Positions 47,873 to 60,652 are shown, counted from the first letter of the stretch. The stretch: 64,000 nucleotides of DNA from Rhododendron vialii (GCF_030253575.1 NC_080561.1:35115564-35179563); one strand, 5' to 3'. Made by a program: numbers and translations. The notes: a model not told the origin generated them from the letters alone.

Positions 47873-50800
47873 TTACAAAACACCCTCGAGTACAGGATCA
47901 TTTACACCAAGCGATTCGGGTGATTCCCTCGACATAAGTTCCACTTCTTCCTTAGCCCTGGCAAGCACTTCTTTGAGTTCATGAACCTTGGCTCGAGCCC
48001 ATTTCAAACTAGTTTCGCACGATTCAACAAAGATACGCGAGTCTGAGAGCTTATTCACCAATTCCGCTTCCTCTAGCCTCCGCTTTAGCCATGATAAGTC
48101 CAGCCCCACTTGCTCAAACTCCTTGACCGAAATGAATGCCTGGCAGATCGCTTCTTCATTCACCTCATTCACCTTGGTTGTTAACATCGACTCAACGAAC
48201 AAAGCAAACGACTCGAGTACCCCTGTTTGCATAAAGCGGCTAGTCACGGAGAATTTGACGAAAGTGTCCTTGTGAAGGCCGTGGATCTTTTCGAGTAACA
48301 GGGATGCCTCAGAAGAAACCCAGTATGATAAGAATCTGACTTTGCCTGCCGGAGGAGGAGTTGCGCTGTTTGAGTCCCGGTTTGAAGCATTGACGAATTG
48401 AGTGGGTTCAGAAGGGACATGCTTTGCTGCCTTAACAACATAAAGATTTTCTTTACATCACAAGTCACAACCATGTCAACATAATAGTAATCATTCACCA
48501 AATTACGTCACAGTCTGATAAACGCTAAGGCCCCGTTTGTTTGTATTGAATAAAGCATCAGATTGAACTATAAAATCAATGAGACCACATATCATGTATT
48601 AAATATCTTGTTGGATAGCAAATTCCACAAGACATGCAACATATACCATGGGGGATCTGGTATTATTGGTGCCCTCGGTATCACTCTCCTACTATCATGG
48701 AATTATTATCAATCCACTGTTAGTCCAGCCAAACAAACAGGGCCTAAGAGGCATGAGACGAAAAATTATGTACCTGATTTGCTGCATATGACTTCTTAGG
48801 AACATTCTGATAGAGCTGATTTCCTTCCTTCAACCTCTTAGGAACAGTGTCAGAGTGCTCCAACCCAAGGTACTGTTTCCACACCCCTACAACGTCCCTT
48901 TTCTGGAAAGAAAAAAAATGTCAAAAGTAGAAAAAGAGGGAAAATGCTAACCACCTCATCCAAGTATTGTATGCATGGGAATGAGCTAAGACGACACACT
49001 TAGATATGTGTCCAAAGTCCAAACTTTTATACTCCTAGTCAGACACCTTGGGGACACCCTAGGACATGTCGGGGACAGGCTGGGACATGATTTGAACACG
49101 TTAATGACATATAAGGATATCGTAATGCAATTATTATAAACTGCAAGAAAGCAATTTTTATAAGCTGCGAGAAGGCCAAAATTGCCGCAGATGATTAGTT
49201 GATGAATACTTATCTAGTTATTGCAGGTTTATATTTTTCCTAATGTTACCATTCTTCATGTTCCTTTATCAGATGTTACAAATTGAATTTATAGGATAAA
49301 ACTACAACATATATATGTTCAACATGTCCCCAAAGTGTCAGTGTCTTTGGAAGAATGATGTGTCCACTTGTCCAAGTCAGTGTCTGTATCCGTATCAGCG
49401 CGTGCATGTGTCCATGTGTAAAAGAGAGAAGGATTTACAAGCACCTGAACACGATTACAAATGATGTCCGAGTCCAGAAGGTATTCACGACGCACCAAAG
49501 ATAGTACTGCAAACTTCCACTGAGAAAAAGAGAATACATTAATTGCAGAAAGAACATTAAATGATGACAAAGCATAGATGGCATCTCCAAGTAAAGAGTT
49601 TGATGCGCCATAGAAAAATGTTAACTACTAAGAAGTAGTTGTACCTTTGAAAACTCCTCATCCGGCACCTGCAGTCTCTTTTGTATGCGTACCTTGACTT
49701 CAGCCAAGGTCTCACCGTCACGGACGACAAGGAAAAAAGGTTCCCCAAAATTCTGGACAGAGGTGCTACTTCTTGGTTCCCCTTGGTTCTGAGCTGCATC
49801 GACTTTAAAGTGATGAGCATGAATGAGACGGTCATGAGGACCAAGTTTCTTCTCCTCCTCTGGAATCTGTTATGAGGATTAATAAAGTCAAGAATGTTCT
49901 GACAAAAAGAGTAGATCAACTACAACATCACGAGAAAACTTGGCTTGCTGTATTAGTCAGGTGGACACATCCAAAGCAGCTTGCTGAGCCGCTGATAATG
50001 AACAGTCAATAGTTATTTCGGTCAAGGAAAAAGCCTCTCCAAACATGGGGGTAAGGTGGCACTAATCTTCCCTACAGAAACCCTGGTTTAGTGAGAACCT
50101 CACTCACACGGACACTGTCACCCTTTATCCATTTTGTAACTTTTGTTGAGTAAGGAAAATGAATATATATTTGTGTCATAGAGTCATTTCTGTATCAGTT
50201 ACACATTGTTAAATGAAACAAAAATGTTTTACCCATATGAGACTGAAATTTTGCCTTGGGAAGAAACTTGGTTGAAAACTGGAAACTGGAGAGGAAGCTA
50301 ATTAGTGAAGGCTTAGGTAATTTCCCATTCATCAATAACCGACACAAAAGCGCAAGCTAATTAGTGAAGGCTTGGGTAATTTCCCATTCATCAATTAGCC
50401 ACACAAACGCACAAGCTAACTAGTGAAGGCTTGGGTAATTTCCCATTCATCAATAACCGACAGAGCTGTTTGTGAAAGAACGATTGTGTAAAGTTCAATA
50501 AAGATCAAAACATCCAGTCTGAAGTCTTGATCACACAAATCAAGAAAAATGAAGCACCTTTTAGAAGAATTAAAGTATCATTTTAAGCAGAAAACACACA
50601 AGAAAATATGGAGAAACTCAATGCCAAGTTGCCAACATGCATATTAGACCAGCAAATGAAGATTATATATTACCTCCTCTGCACGTAATGTCCAGAACTG
50701 ATCATTGATATTCTCAATCTTTTCATCAATTGGGAAAATCTGCAAAATATACGGTGGCAGAACAACATATATTACAGGAAAGTTCTCAGTACAAATTAAT

Positions 50801-53209
50801 GATTTTACTTTGGAGGCCGCCCTATCAATCACTATCTCCCAAGAACCTTTGTAATGTGATAATTTCTCAAAGTATATTAAGACTGCAAGATCTTGTCCCA
50901 CATTGGTTAATTATTATCACCTCCAAAACTAGTACATAAGCCGGATGAGCCTCTCCAATTAAAGCCAATTGGTTTTGAGTTATATGCTTTAACACGGTAC
51001 TAGAACTAAGCTTGCGGAGGCTTTCAGACAAGATTCCTTTAATTGTTTGCCCCCATGTTTGTGCCATAATACCTTACTTTGTTGTGAACCCTATAGCGCG
51101 GATCATTTTTTAACATGCGATTGGGGGATGCACGCGGGGGAAGTGTTCTAGCTTTCATCATATAGGTTAATTATCACCTCCAAAACCCATGTGGCACCGA
51201 CACCGACACTCTAAATATGCAACACCTTATATACTTTAAATCTTATTTATCGCCACATCATCACAAAAGTATTCCAACACAAAGTGTTTCATCATCTACG
51301 TCATTAAAATCAATGAACTATTATATTTCACACAAGAAAGACTTTTCTAAGCTTCAACAAGAGTCTTAATTGCTTCGTTTAACACCCCGGACATGTCCTG
51401 TGAGTATCCCAAGAGTGTACAGAGCACTTTTTAGCTATGAAGCACCGACACCTTTAGAGGTCGAAGTATCGTAGTATTGGGACACGGGGACACATATGGG
51501 ACACGCCACGTGGCATTTCCCATAATTTAATTTAAATTTTTTTTTAGGGACATGATTGGGGACACGGGGGGACACGGCAGGGGCCCAATTATATATTTTT
51601 TTTAAAAAAATTAGGGACCAAATTGTAATTTTAAAAAAATGGGGATCAAATTGTAATTTTTTAAAATTTTGAGACCAAATTGCAATTTTTTTGTGTCAAA
51701 CTAAAATTATTTATTTATATAAATGAATAAATAAATAAATATATATATACACACACACACGCACGCACATGTGGCGTGTCCCCCACCATGTCCGTGCCCC
51801 TATTTTTTTAGAATTCTCGTGTCCCTGTGTCAGTGTTCGTATCCGTATCCGTGTCCGTGCATCATAGCTTTTTAGAGTGTCCCCGAAGTGAACAAACAAA
51901 GGATGATGAGAAATAATAGGACACTTCGGATTTTGACTGCTAGACACGTGTCTGGAGAGTGTCGGTGTCCGAAAATCCAAGAAATGTCTAACACCGCACA
52001 TGGACTCCGACGATGTGCCCTTGCTACATTGTCCAAAATTAATATTGTGAGCCTTAGCAACCACTCACATACAACTCATTGCTTTTTAGTTGGATGCTTT
52101 AACAATGATACAATAACAATCCATCAAGATGCATTTACTTCGAGCTCTTCTCAAGTTTAGTCCACAAACTCATAGTAATAGCTTGAAACATCTTTACCTT
52201 GTTGATCTTGTGATAGAAAATTTCAAGCAACCTAAGTTCGACTTTTGGATGTGACAACTCAACCTGTGCCAACAAAATGCAACAGGTGAATTACATTCTT
52301 GTTAAAATCGCATGAGAAGATGAACTCAGACGAAAATGGAATATTCTCAAATAAATTCGCCAAATCAGAAATAGTAAGAAGTTTGGCACAGAAGTGAGTG
52401 AAAGAGAATGGCATTTCAAGCAAGACAGGCACACATTATCGGGAATAAAGTATGCGTCCTGACAGAAGACTTACCATTGTCTTAAGTTCATTAAGAACAT
52501 CTCCGACAGTGCTCTGTTTTGGCAACCTGATAGTGTGATTTACTACCTGAAAATGGTTAAAACACGATTGAATAGGAGACTAGATCTAACACAAAAAAGA
52601 AAAATAAAACGACAGCTACAACTTGACACTCACTTCATCCTTGGAAGAAAGATGGAAAGCAACTTTTAGAGTTTTCAGGCCTTGAAGTTCTGGTAGAGGG
52701 ATATCCAATATCTCATAGTAAAGAATGTCCGAAATCTGCCAACCAGAAAGAGAAGATATTCGAAGCTAAGAATATAAGAGAAGCCTAAATCAGGGTGACA
52801 ATAATATGTTGGAAGAACCTGATTGTAGTGAACCAGCATGTCTGATAGATGTTCCACTCCTCGATAGTTGATTGGCTGGGGTTTAGGTTGCTGGGAGTAG
52901 CAGTTATGAGATGTAAGCCTTATTTTAGATGGATCATCCAAGCCAAGATGGTTGGCTACTCTTTCGACGACGTCATCATAATTGCGAACCTTTGATCTGA
53001 AAATTTAGACGAAGTAAACTTCTTTCTCAGACAAGTAAATCCATAAAGCACACTAAGCAAAGAAGAATAGAAACAAGTAAACAACTGATTAAATGCATTT
53101 TACCAGGAATAATTGTGGACAATAGCATAATTTGAAGAATTCGAAGAACTTACAACTTAAGAGAGAACTCATCCTCCTTAGGTTTCTCCAAAGAACGGAA
53201 GCGAACAAC
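47873..53209 (-). CDS. UBP12/13-like C-terminal ubiquitin-like region fused to coiled-coil tail, copy C (no protease domain)
   Basis: Ten exons: 53154-53209, 52819-52996, 52634-52735, 52475-52546, 52198-52263, 50674-50739, 49645-49866, 49445-49519, 48774-48902 and 47873-48430. Phases agree throughout (508 codons with stop, no internal stop). Hallmarks of the USP7-type C-terminal region follow each other: RFRSLEKPKEDEFSLK, DDVVERVANHLGLDDPSK, SDILYYEILDIPLPELQG, RLPKQSTVGDVLNELK, ENINDQFWTLRAEE, NFGEPFFLVVRDGETLAE and YLGLEHSDTVPKR. Where UBP12 should end just after YAANQ, a 558-bp exon adds about 185 residues with LSYWVSSEASLLLEKIHG, VESMLTTKVNEVNEE and a heptad-like LSWLKRRLEEAELVNK. No MATH or peptidase exon is found upstream (53210-58800), so it starts within the gene. 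Expected role, if made: a partner-binding or regulatory protein without deubiquitinase activity. The start codon is not identified. Confidence 0.75.
48529..48744. mobile_element. PIF/Tourist-like MITE in last intron of copy C
   Basis: Ends GGCCCCGTTTGTTTG and (inward) GGCCCTGTTTGTTTG, flanked by TAA (48526-48528, 48745-48747). The same element sits at the same place in copy D (61309-61524), so it predates the C/D duplication. Confidence 0.85.
50295..50465. repeat. 59-bp minisatellite, about three units
   Basis: Units start AAGCTAATTAGTGAAGGCTT at 50295, 50354 and 50413. Copy D has one unit (about 63278) preceded by about 210 bp that C lacks. Confidence 0.9.
51425..51872. mobile_element. Degraded non-autonomous DNA element (GACACGG-word family)
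   Basis: Ends AGCTATGAAGCACCGACAC and (inward) AGCTATGATGCACGGACAC are inverted repeats. The interior has GGGACACGG words, an AT-rich core with a short AAAT microsatellite and ACACAC run (51720-51770). It lies in the long intron (50740-52197) of copy C. The ends and word content suggest hAT. A clean target duplication was not seen. Related words occur at 49010-49120 and 49325-49410. Confidence 0.6.
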
Positions 53210-53397
53210 CTATGAAACATTATGTCACGCGAAACCATTACTTAGGAAGCTCCTCTAAACAAAACGTCAGCACATCAAAAGATAAAAGTTTTCAATCAAC
53301 TTTTAACACCCACTGAATTGATTGTCCCTCTCCTTGAGTGAGGAAGTGTTTCCAATAGCATGCTACATTTACGACATCCGAAATCCAACCCGTATGG

Positions 53398-53525
53398 GTA
53401 GTCCAATGGCCAAGTGGTTAGACTCTGGGATGAACCATAAGATTGAACATCCCGGATTAGACTATCGAGGCTTGACTGGTACTTGTGATTTGCAGGTTAT
53501 TGAAGTTATTCCCGGTTGTTTGTAA
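53398..53525 (+). repeat. SINE head candidate
   Basis: AATGGCCAAGTGGTTAGACT resembles an A-box region, and AGATTGAACATCCCGG, about 40 bp on, a B-box region. No tail or flanking duplication found. Confidence 0.35.
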
Positions 53526-54584
53526 AATGCTTCCAAGTTTGTAAACCAATGAATGTGGGACTGACTAAAACTGCCTAAGAGTTGTTTTTCTTCCAAGGCG
53601 AAATACTTTACACATTAGGCACAAATAAGAAAAGGTGTATGGTATTACTATACACATACATCAAAAGCTTAGTACATAATCCATTGCAAGTATAATTTCC
53701 AATACTCTTCAAACAGTAAGAACAAGGCTGACTTTTCAATCCACCAAATAACAAATGTCCCTTTAAATTTTTATTGACGCTATTGCAAATACACAGAGGT
53801 CCATTTGCCAATCATTTGCCATATTTATGACTGGTCATGGAAAGGGTAAAACTTAAATGAACTACATAAAGATAAAACTTTTTAGGTAATTTTTCTTTTA
53901 GAAATGTACAGCTATACTTCTTTGTTTATGTATAAGTTTAAGTACATTTCTCGGTACTTTTTGACGTCATGGTTCAGATCCAGTGTGTTCACCCTTTTGA
54001 CTATCTAATGGAGGAATTGAGTCGTGAATCTCGTTCTTGTTCCTGTTGATTCACCCAGTGGACCCGTGGTTGAACCAATGCCCCATCTGTTGGTCCCTTC
54101 TCACGTTCACTTCAGTGTCTAATTTCGAACCATTGCTTCAAGCCGAGCAGAAGTCGAAGTTCGTCTCACCCATCTCTGTGAGTGCATGTGCGCTCAGCAA
54201 CTTGTTAGCTTGAAGCCATCTCTAGACTTGGACAGTATCTTCACCAACTCAACCATAGCGGACTTAGGCCCTAAGCCAAACCGCAGTACCAGACAAAGTA
54301 TATGCTTTGGGCCCTAAATATTTCTCTTCAAAATACGGACCCAACATTTTGTGTAGTCTTATAATGCACCCAAAAATCTGTTCTACGAATCCATGAAAAA
54401 CGGGAGCCTCGTTCAATCTTGCAGTGGTGTATACACACCCACACTCACAAAAGGGTGGAGCCCGCACACACTACACACCCAGTGTGTGTGGGCCCCACCT
54501 CAATTGTGAATATGGGTGTTGATTTGGGTGTGTGATTGGATGTGGTTTTAGAAAAATTGTTTCTTTTTTAGGAGGTGCTCAGAA
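53526..54584. other. Spacer, no gene
   Basis: No further UBP12-like exon is found upstream of copy C. Short CACAC words at 54430-54500. Nothing else recognised. Confidence 0.5.
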
Positions 54585-54775
54585 ACCTGACCCTGTTCGT
54601 TTTGGGATATTGGATTTTGATTTGTATGTAATGAGTGTAGAGAGAAATAGAGTAATTATTGAAAATAGGGGTAATGATTGGAGAGAAATAGAGAAAAAAA
54701 AATGAGAATAATGATCGAAAAGAAATAAGATAATGATTATAATCCAAAATCCAAAACCCTGAAACGAACATGGTT
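54585..54775. mobile_element. MITE related to 24874-25078
   Basis: Ends CCCTGTTCGTTTTGGGATAT and (inward) CCATGTTCGTTTCAGGG surround GTAATGATTGGAGAGAAATAG-type words as in the related element. Confidence 0.65.
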
Positions 54776-56557
54776 TAACTTTTATTTACTCTAGGCACTT
54801 AACTTTCACATTGCACATAGTATTACTAATTGGACCTTACAGAAATTTTTTTAATCTATTTTTTTCAGATTGATTCCACCTATTTGAATTTGAGTTCGAA
54901 TATGTACGGAGCACCCAATATTGTGTGTTCTCTTTGTACCCAAAAATCCTCAGGCCTTCCCTGCATCCATATCCCAGTGAGAGTCTATATACCTTTATCA
55001 TATCCAAGGACGGAACCAGAATTTTATCCTAGCAGTGGTGAAATGTATACTAAAAAATCTGGTGACGAGACTATATAAGTTGGGCATAATTTTATTTTTT
55101 TACATATAATAATTGTATTTTCTAAAATTCTTGTTGTGACGGTCGCTGTCACTAGACCCCCCTGGTCTTATCATTGATCATATCCCTTAATAGCATCTTA
55201 CGTCTTAGCTTCTTCTTTTTCACTCATACCCAAATTTAAAGTAAAACCCCCATGAAATTCACTCTACTTTGCCTCAAAACACCCCATGAAATTCACTCTA
55301 CTTTGCCTCAAACTATACCCAATTGAGTTTGTCAAGTTTTTAATTCAATCAAAAGCAGACTCACATCTTATTCAAATTTGAGAATGCCATCAAATATATA
55401 ACTATGCAATTAATAAAGTTTTTACTCAAGTTTATGCTTAGATTTGAGTTTGACTGCTTCATATCACGTGAAGCTTTACTGAAATTTAAACTTGAATTTG
55501 AGTAAAAGCTTGAGTAGGTGCTACAGAAGGTCTTGTTGAGAAAATGGGCCAAGCCAACACGTACACAGGAGAACAATTAAAAACAGAAAACAAGAATGCA
55601 AGACACACAGATTTTTGTGTGGTTCTTCAATTGTGTATAGTTGAGTACATACACGGCTCACACCAATTCTACAATTTAATTCGAATGAAGATATACATCC
55701 ACCTAGAGTTTGCATCACCGATTACCGTAATACCCCTAACTAGTTTTGGGGTCCCTGAATAGTGTGAGCGAGACGCGACCCAAATCGAATCAGACCCCAA
55801 CAGGTCTAACCAAACGTACCACTATGTATGTATCAGTGTTTGTGCAACTAGTGAAATAGGATTTTATTTTATTTTTATTATTATTATTATTTTGAACTGC
55901 GAAAAGTTTATTTTAGTGAAATAGGAGTTTGCAAAATGGTACTACAAGCTTACTTGGAGGCGGTTCATGGCATCAACACTTTCCCCGTACCGTATATCCT
56001 TTCGGCCGAAGTTGTTTGCTGCTGGGCAGGCTTCTTAGGAATTTTAGTTCCAGTGGAAGACGATCATATCCTGAAAGAAATATCACACCCACAAAACTAA
56101 AAGAACAAAAAATTGTGATGGAAGATCTGCAGATGAGATTAGTATTATACTATCAAATAGTGCTGAGGTAGTATCAAATAATAGCAGTACTAGTTTAAGC
56201 AAATACTATATACTAGCATTTCTTGGGAAATGTTTTGATGGGATGATGACATAGTGGTGATGTCATAACCTTAACCTTGAAGTAGGCCAAAATCCTTAAC
56301 CATGAAGCAGCATAAAGTCTATTGACACATACTTTTTATACATAGATCATGTACATACCATTATGTGGGGTTCATTATGGGTTTCACACGAATGATTCGA
56401 GCCGTTCATTAAATGTAAAATATTTTTTCAAGGGTCCCCGTAAAAAATCAGCTCAATCCAATATCTATAGGCTCTTGAAGTCTGCTGGCGGTGGAAAAAT
56501 GGCCGAATCTTTTCGGTGCATTAATTGCACTATGCAACTTTTGTTGTTTTTGCTAAA
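54776..56557. other. Spacer with minor repeats, no gene
   Basis: A 38-bp unit CCCCATGAAATTCACTCTAC... is tandemly doubled at about 55246-55317. The stretch 55560-55800 has ACACACAGATTTTTGTGTGG and similar words often seen in old retroelement leaders, but it is too degraded to assign. 56350-56480 resembles one arm of the MITE at 27024-27402. Confidence 0.4.
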
Positions 56558-56900
56558 TAGGTCAAATGGCTTATTTTTTGTCTTTATTCAAATTTTTTTT
56601 GTATTTGTTAGTTTTTCGTTAATTTTTTGGAGATTATTGCTTCGTCATGACGAAAGAAATCTAAAAAATAAAAAATTACGATCGAAATTTAATTTTTTTT
56701 TTGAATAAAGATAAAAAAAAATTGGCTTATTGGCTTATTTTTGTCTGTATTCAAAAAAATTAGGTTTCGATCGTAATTTTTTACTTTTTAGATTTCTCTT
56801 GTCATGACAAAGCAATAATCCCCAAAAATTTGACGATAAACTAATAAATGCGAAAAAAATTGAATAAGGACAAAAAAAATGAGCCAAGTGGCTTTTTTAG
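56558..56900. mobile_element. AT-rich foldback MITE
   Basis: Long inverted arms: GGTCAAATGGCTTATTTTTT and TGTCTTTATTCAAA at the left pair with GAATAAGGACAAAAAAAATG and AGCCAAGTGGCTT at the right. The inner ATTGCTTCGTCATGACGA pairs with TTGTCATGACAAAGCAAT. Same family as 58924-59290. Confidence 0.8.
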
Positions 56901-57195
56901 AAGAACAGGCCCGAAAGGAAAATAAATACTTATTTTTTAAAAAGATAATTTTAAGCTCAAAAATTATATGCTTATGCAAATAATTTTTCTATCAATATAA
57001 ATTTTGTTGAGATCTTTTATATGGTGTAAAAAAAATTGAAAAATTATTTTTTATTTACATTATTTTTAAGTTTGAAAATGTGAAATAAATACTATGGAGT
57101 ATTTTTTAAGAAGGTGTTCTGGAACGGAGCCTTAGTCCCTCATGTTTTCTGTATTTCAAGTTTAGCCGCTAAGGTTTCATCTATAAATATACACC

Positions 57196-57490
57196 GGGAA
57201 TTTTTTGTTATAATCTGAATCGTTCATCTTATAGGGCCTGCAGAATAGTATATTCATGCAAAAAATGAGATTGATTGGACATTAATAGATATATTAAAAA
57301 TCGAATTTTGATTTAGGAAATGGACAGTCGTGGATGGTTTTAACTTCAAAATCTATGACCGTTCATTTTTTAGACCAAAATTCAAGTTTTGATATATCTA
57401 TTAATATCCAATCAAGCTGATTTTTTTCATGGAAATACTATTCTACTTATCCTACAAAATGAACGGTTCAGATTATAACAAAACAGTTTT
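57196..57490. mobile_element. Foldback MITE of about 295 bp
   Basis: GTTATAATCTGAATCGTTCA at the left pairs with TGAACGGTTCAGATTATAAC at the right. GATTGGACATTAATAGATAT and its complement pair further in. Confidence 0.85.
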
Positions 57491-57836
57491 GTGGGACCCA
57501 TAAGCGATGGACAAAACCATGGGATTTTCACCTTGGTGGATAGAATTTACTCTCTACTAGTTTTATTGATTCAGAAAAATCAGAGAGATACTATTGCAAA
57601 GGAGTGAAAGTAGGTTTTTGGGAAATCTATATTATAAAACAGAGCGATTTTTATGCACACATACAAACACGAGTACCTCTCCAGCCGTCAGATCAAATTT
57701 CCAATAGGTTATAGCCATCCAATCAACTTCTTTAATAAATTTATCCTATCCCTCCCTCCCTCTTTCCTTACTTCTTTGGCAATGTTGTCATATCTAGGGA
57801 CAAACATATATTTTTTATTTATTTAACAAGGGTAGT

Positions 57837-57944
57837 GATTTTGCCACACCATTTTTTGATAATGTCACACCCTGCAAGTGTATTTTTTGGTGCAAAAATG
57901 CACTTGCAGGGTGTGGTATTATCAAAAAATGGTGTGACAAAATC
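57837..57944. mobile_element. Nearly perfect 108-bp palindromic MITE
   Basis: GATTTTGCCACACCATTTTT...CACCCTGCAAGTG on the left is mirrored by CACTTGCAGGGTG...AAAAATGGTGTGACAAAATC on the right, with a loop of only a few bases. Confidence 0.9.
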
Positions 57945-58923
57945 ATTTCCCTTTAACAATGAGCCTTTTATTATCAAAACGTTTTCTTTTCCCTATCATC
58001 AATCTTTAACTCTATTATTGGGATGTTGTGCATTGTCCACTCATCTATTAGAAAACTCTATTTAATTTCTTTCTTCCATCAACTGAGGTAACAATAGAAA
58101 AATATTATAAAAACTTTACTCATACAAAAGAATAAACTTAATTTTTTTTTTTTGGTAACAAGTTGTTTCACCTATTTCTTGGACGCATGATTGAAAGTAG
58201 TAGGGCTTGATAATTTGTCTCAGTTATAGGCCTGTAGCATTCCTTTGATTTTAAGGGGGAAAAAACTCAAGTCGTGGCATTCCGTTGCAAGAATTATTTT
58301 CAATGTAAAAAAAAAAACAACATTCATTAACTTACGGGAAGTGGAGTTTTAAAACTATTCATTTTTTTTTTTGGATTAGTTGTTGGTTGAACTATATTAG
58401 ATACGGGTGTGATATAAGTATTGGTTGATCGTGATAGCTGTTAACAAATGGTTGTGCATAAGTTAATTACAAATTTCATTTGGGTATGTGCTCCTACTTT
58501 TCAACGAGTGTGGTATTATTTGTTGTGAAACTATTCTTAGAAGAAATTAGTTCAATTTATACCATTTGTCTATTTGAAGAGAATTTTAAAAAATAAATTA
58601 TAACATTTTTCATTTGGGTTTTTTAAGATTACTAGAAGGGAAGGATAATTTTTTTTAATTTGTAATAAAAAAGTGTTGTGTCGTGTCTTTTTTTTTTTTA
58701 TCGACGTATTGTGCCTAATCACTAGTACTTCAATAATATTCACCTCTCTCCCTTGATAGTTCCTGAAACAACTATCTTCTCATATATATTGTGTTCTCTA
58801 GTTTTTATTTATTTACTTTTTTAATAGCCCTCAATAACCTTATATTTGTCTCATCCTTATTTTTCTTCCATCTGTCTTGACATCACTTTTGCTGCAGTCA
58901 TTTACTAACTTTGATTTCTTCTC
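57945..58923. other. AT-rich spacer, no gene
   Basis: Nothing recognised. The C/D duplication boundary lies at about 58820. Confidence 0.5.
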
Positions 58924-59290
58924 CAAATGGCTTATTTTTTTGTTCGGCCTAATAAGTCAAATGACCTTTTTTTTTTGTCTTTATTCAAAAAAAAATCGCA
59001 TTTGTTAGTTTTTCCTCAAATTTTTTAGAATTATTGCTTCATCACAACGAGAGAAATCTTAAAATAAAAAAATAACGATTGAAACTCAATTTTTTAATAA
59101 AGACAAAAATAAGCCAATTTTTTCATCTTTATTAAAAAAAATTGTGTTTCGAATGTAATCTTTTTACTTTTTAGATTCCTCTCGTCATGATAAATCAATA
59201 ATCCACATAAAAATTTATGAAAAACCAAAAAATACAATTTTTTTTTGGGATAAGAAAAAAAAGAAGCCATTTAGCTTATAACGGCGAACA
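58924..59290. mobile_element. AT-rich foldback MITE specific to unit D
   Basis: Same family as 56558-56900: AAATGGCTTATTTTTTTGTTC at the left pairs with AGCCATTTAGCTTATAACG and GAACAAAC at the right, with an inner TTGCTTCATCACAACGAG segment. It is absent at the matching place in unit C. Confidence 0.75.
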
Positions 59291-60652
59291 AACACATATC
59301 TCATAAAGTCTATAAATTAGCATAAATAAATCTCTATAGTTTTGTTCGTGTACATCCAGAATTTATCTGTAGCGTGTTTATTTTTGCCTTAGATGAAAGA
59401 AATTTTTGTTTAATCATGTAATCTTAACTAAAAAATTAATCGATTAAATTTTGTAATTGAATGCCTAAAGAAATTGGGACTGGGAGAGTAATAAATTTTG
59501 TAATTGAAAAAGAAATTGAGGTTAAAGAGATTCTTTTTGAGTTCAAATAGTACACTCTTGATATAAAGATAAATCGAATAATTTACTCATAATAGAGCCC
59601 AAGCTCAGAAAAATTCACCCAATTAATCAATCAATTTCCAATCTTAGAAGTTCCTCGTTTTGGCGATTCCTGCAATTAAGAATTAGAGTCAGCTGCAAAT
59701 GCTTTTTTATTTACTTTTTTTAATTATCTACGATAAGTCAATCTTATGTTCATACTAAGTAGATGAATAACTTTGAGTAAATATTTTTCAATATTCTAGA
59801 AGTTGTTAGGCGCTAGTCGGGCCGAAAAGGGCCGCCTAACGCCTAGGCACCAACTAGTCGGCCGCTTAAGCGTCCAGGCAGGAACTAGGCACCAACTAAT
59901 TGACTGCCTTATCTAGGCAGGGAGTAATCAGCCTAGGTGGCTGACTGTTAGAACACAGATATTTTTCTAGTATATTGTTGATATGTAGCAAATGTTTTTC
60001 CAGTATCACATTGTTACTTCGTTTTTTCTCTTAGCTTTGTTGCTCCTCTTATTTCTTTTGAAATTCATATGCTTCAAAGGTTCTGCCTTTAGTTGGAAAC
60101 GCACTCTTTTTCTCGATAGGAGCGAAGTTCCTACAAGGTTAATTCTGACTCTAAAGCGCGGGACCGAGATTCTGGGGTGAATTCGTCTGCTAGACTGCAA
60201 GTAAGCCGTAACCTTTCCGAATACGTTGAGGGGCATTCTTTCTGATTATAGTCTAGCTCGCTGCTCACTTTGTGCGCATCTAAGCAAAATTTAATCAAGA
60301 ACAGTCATCCTCAAAACATCAGCTACGTTCTCGAAATACTTGAAAAATATTTTTGATGTAATAAGTGGTAATGAGTGGAGAAAGATCGATAGAGAAAGTT
60401 ATTGAAAAACGTGCAGACATAAAAATGGGTTTCTCGAAGATGGGAACCAAACAAAGGTAACTAAAATTGTTTCTTTTTACACAGCATCCTTGCAGATAAA
60501 AGCAGCAACATATACAAATCACTCAAGCAGCATAGAGGATTTAAGCAGTTACAAAACTATGCACTGGAGCTCCTATCCTCGCAAATCGGCGTGCAAAAGC
60601 ATCAATCAAACACAAAGGAGTTCGAAAACGTTTTTGACAAAAAGTTTGCATT
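59291..60652. other. 3' flank of copy D
   Basis: Collinear with 46560-47872. No gene. Confidence 0.6.

Larger units (their letters stand above)
46145..58820. repeat. Segmental duplication, unit C
   Basis: The segment starting CCTCAATAACCTTATATTTG at about 46153 recurs at about 58829. The two units then run in parallel (47041 with 59801, 47873 with 60653, 49445 with 62227, 50674 with 63541) at a spacing of about 12.7-12.9 kb. Exons differ at few codons, so this duplication is younger than A/B. Confidence 0.9.

Noticed and set aside
55560-55800. Possible retroelement leader
   Set aside because: Only short typical words are seen. No ends, no coding and no family could be fixed.
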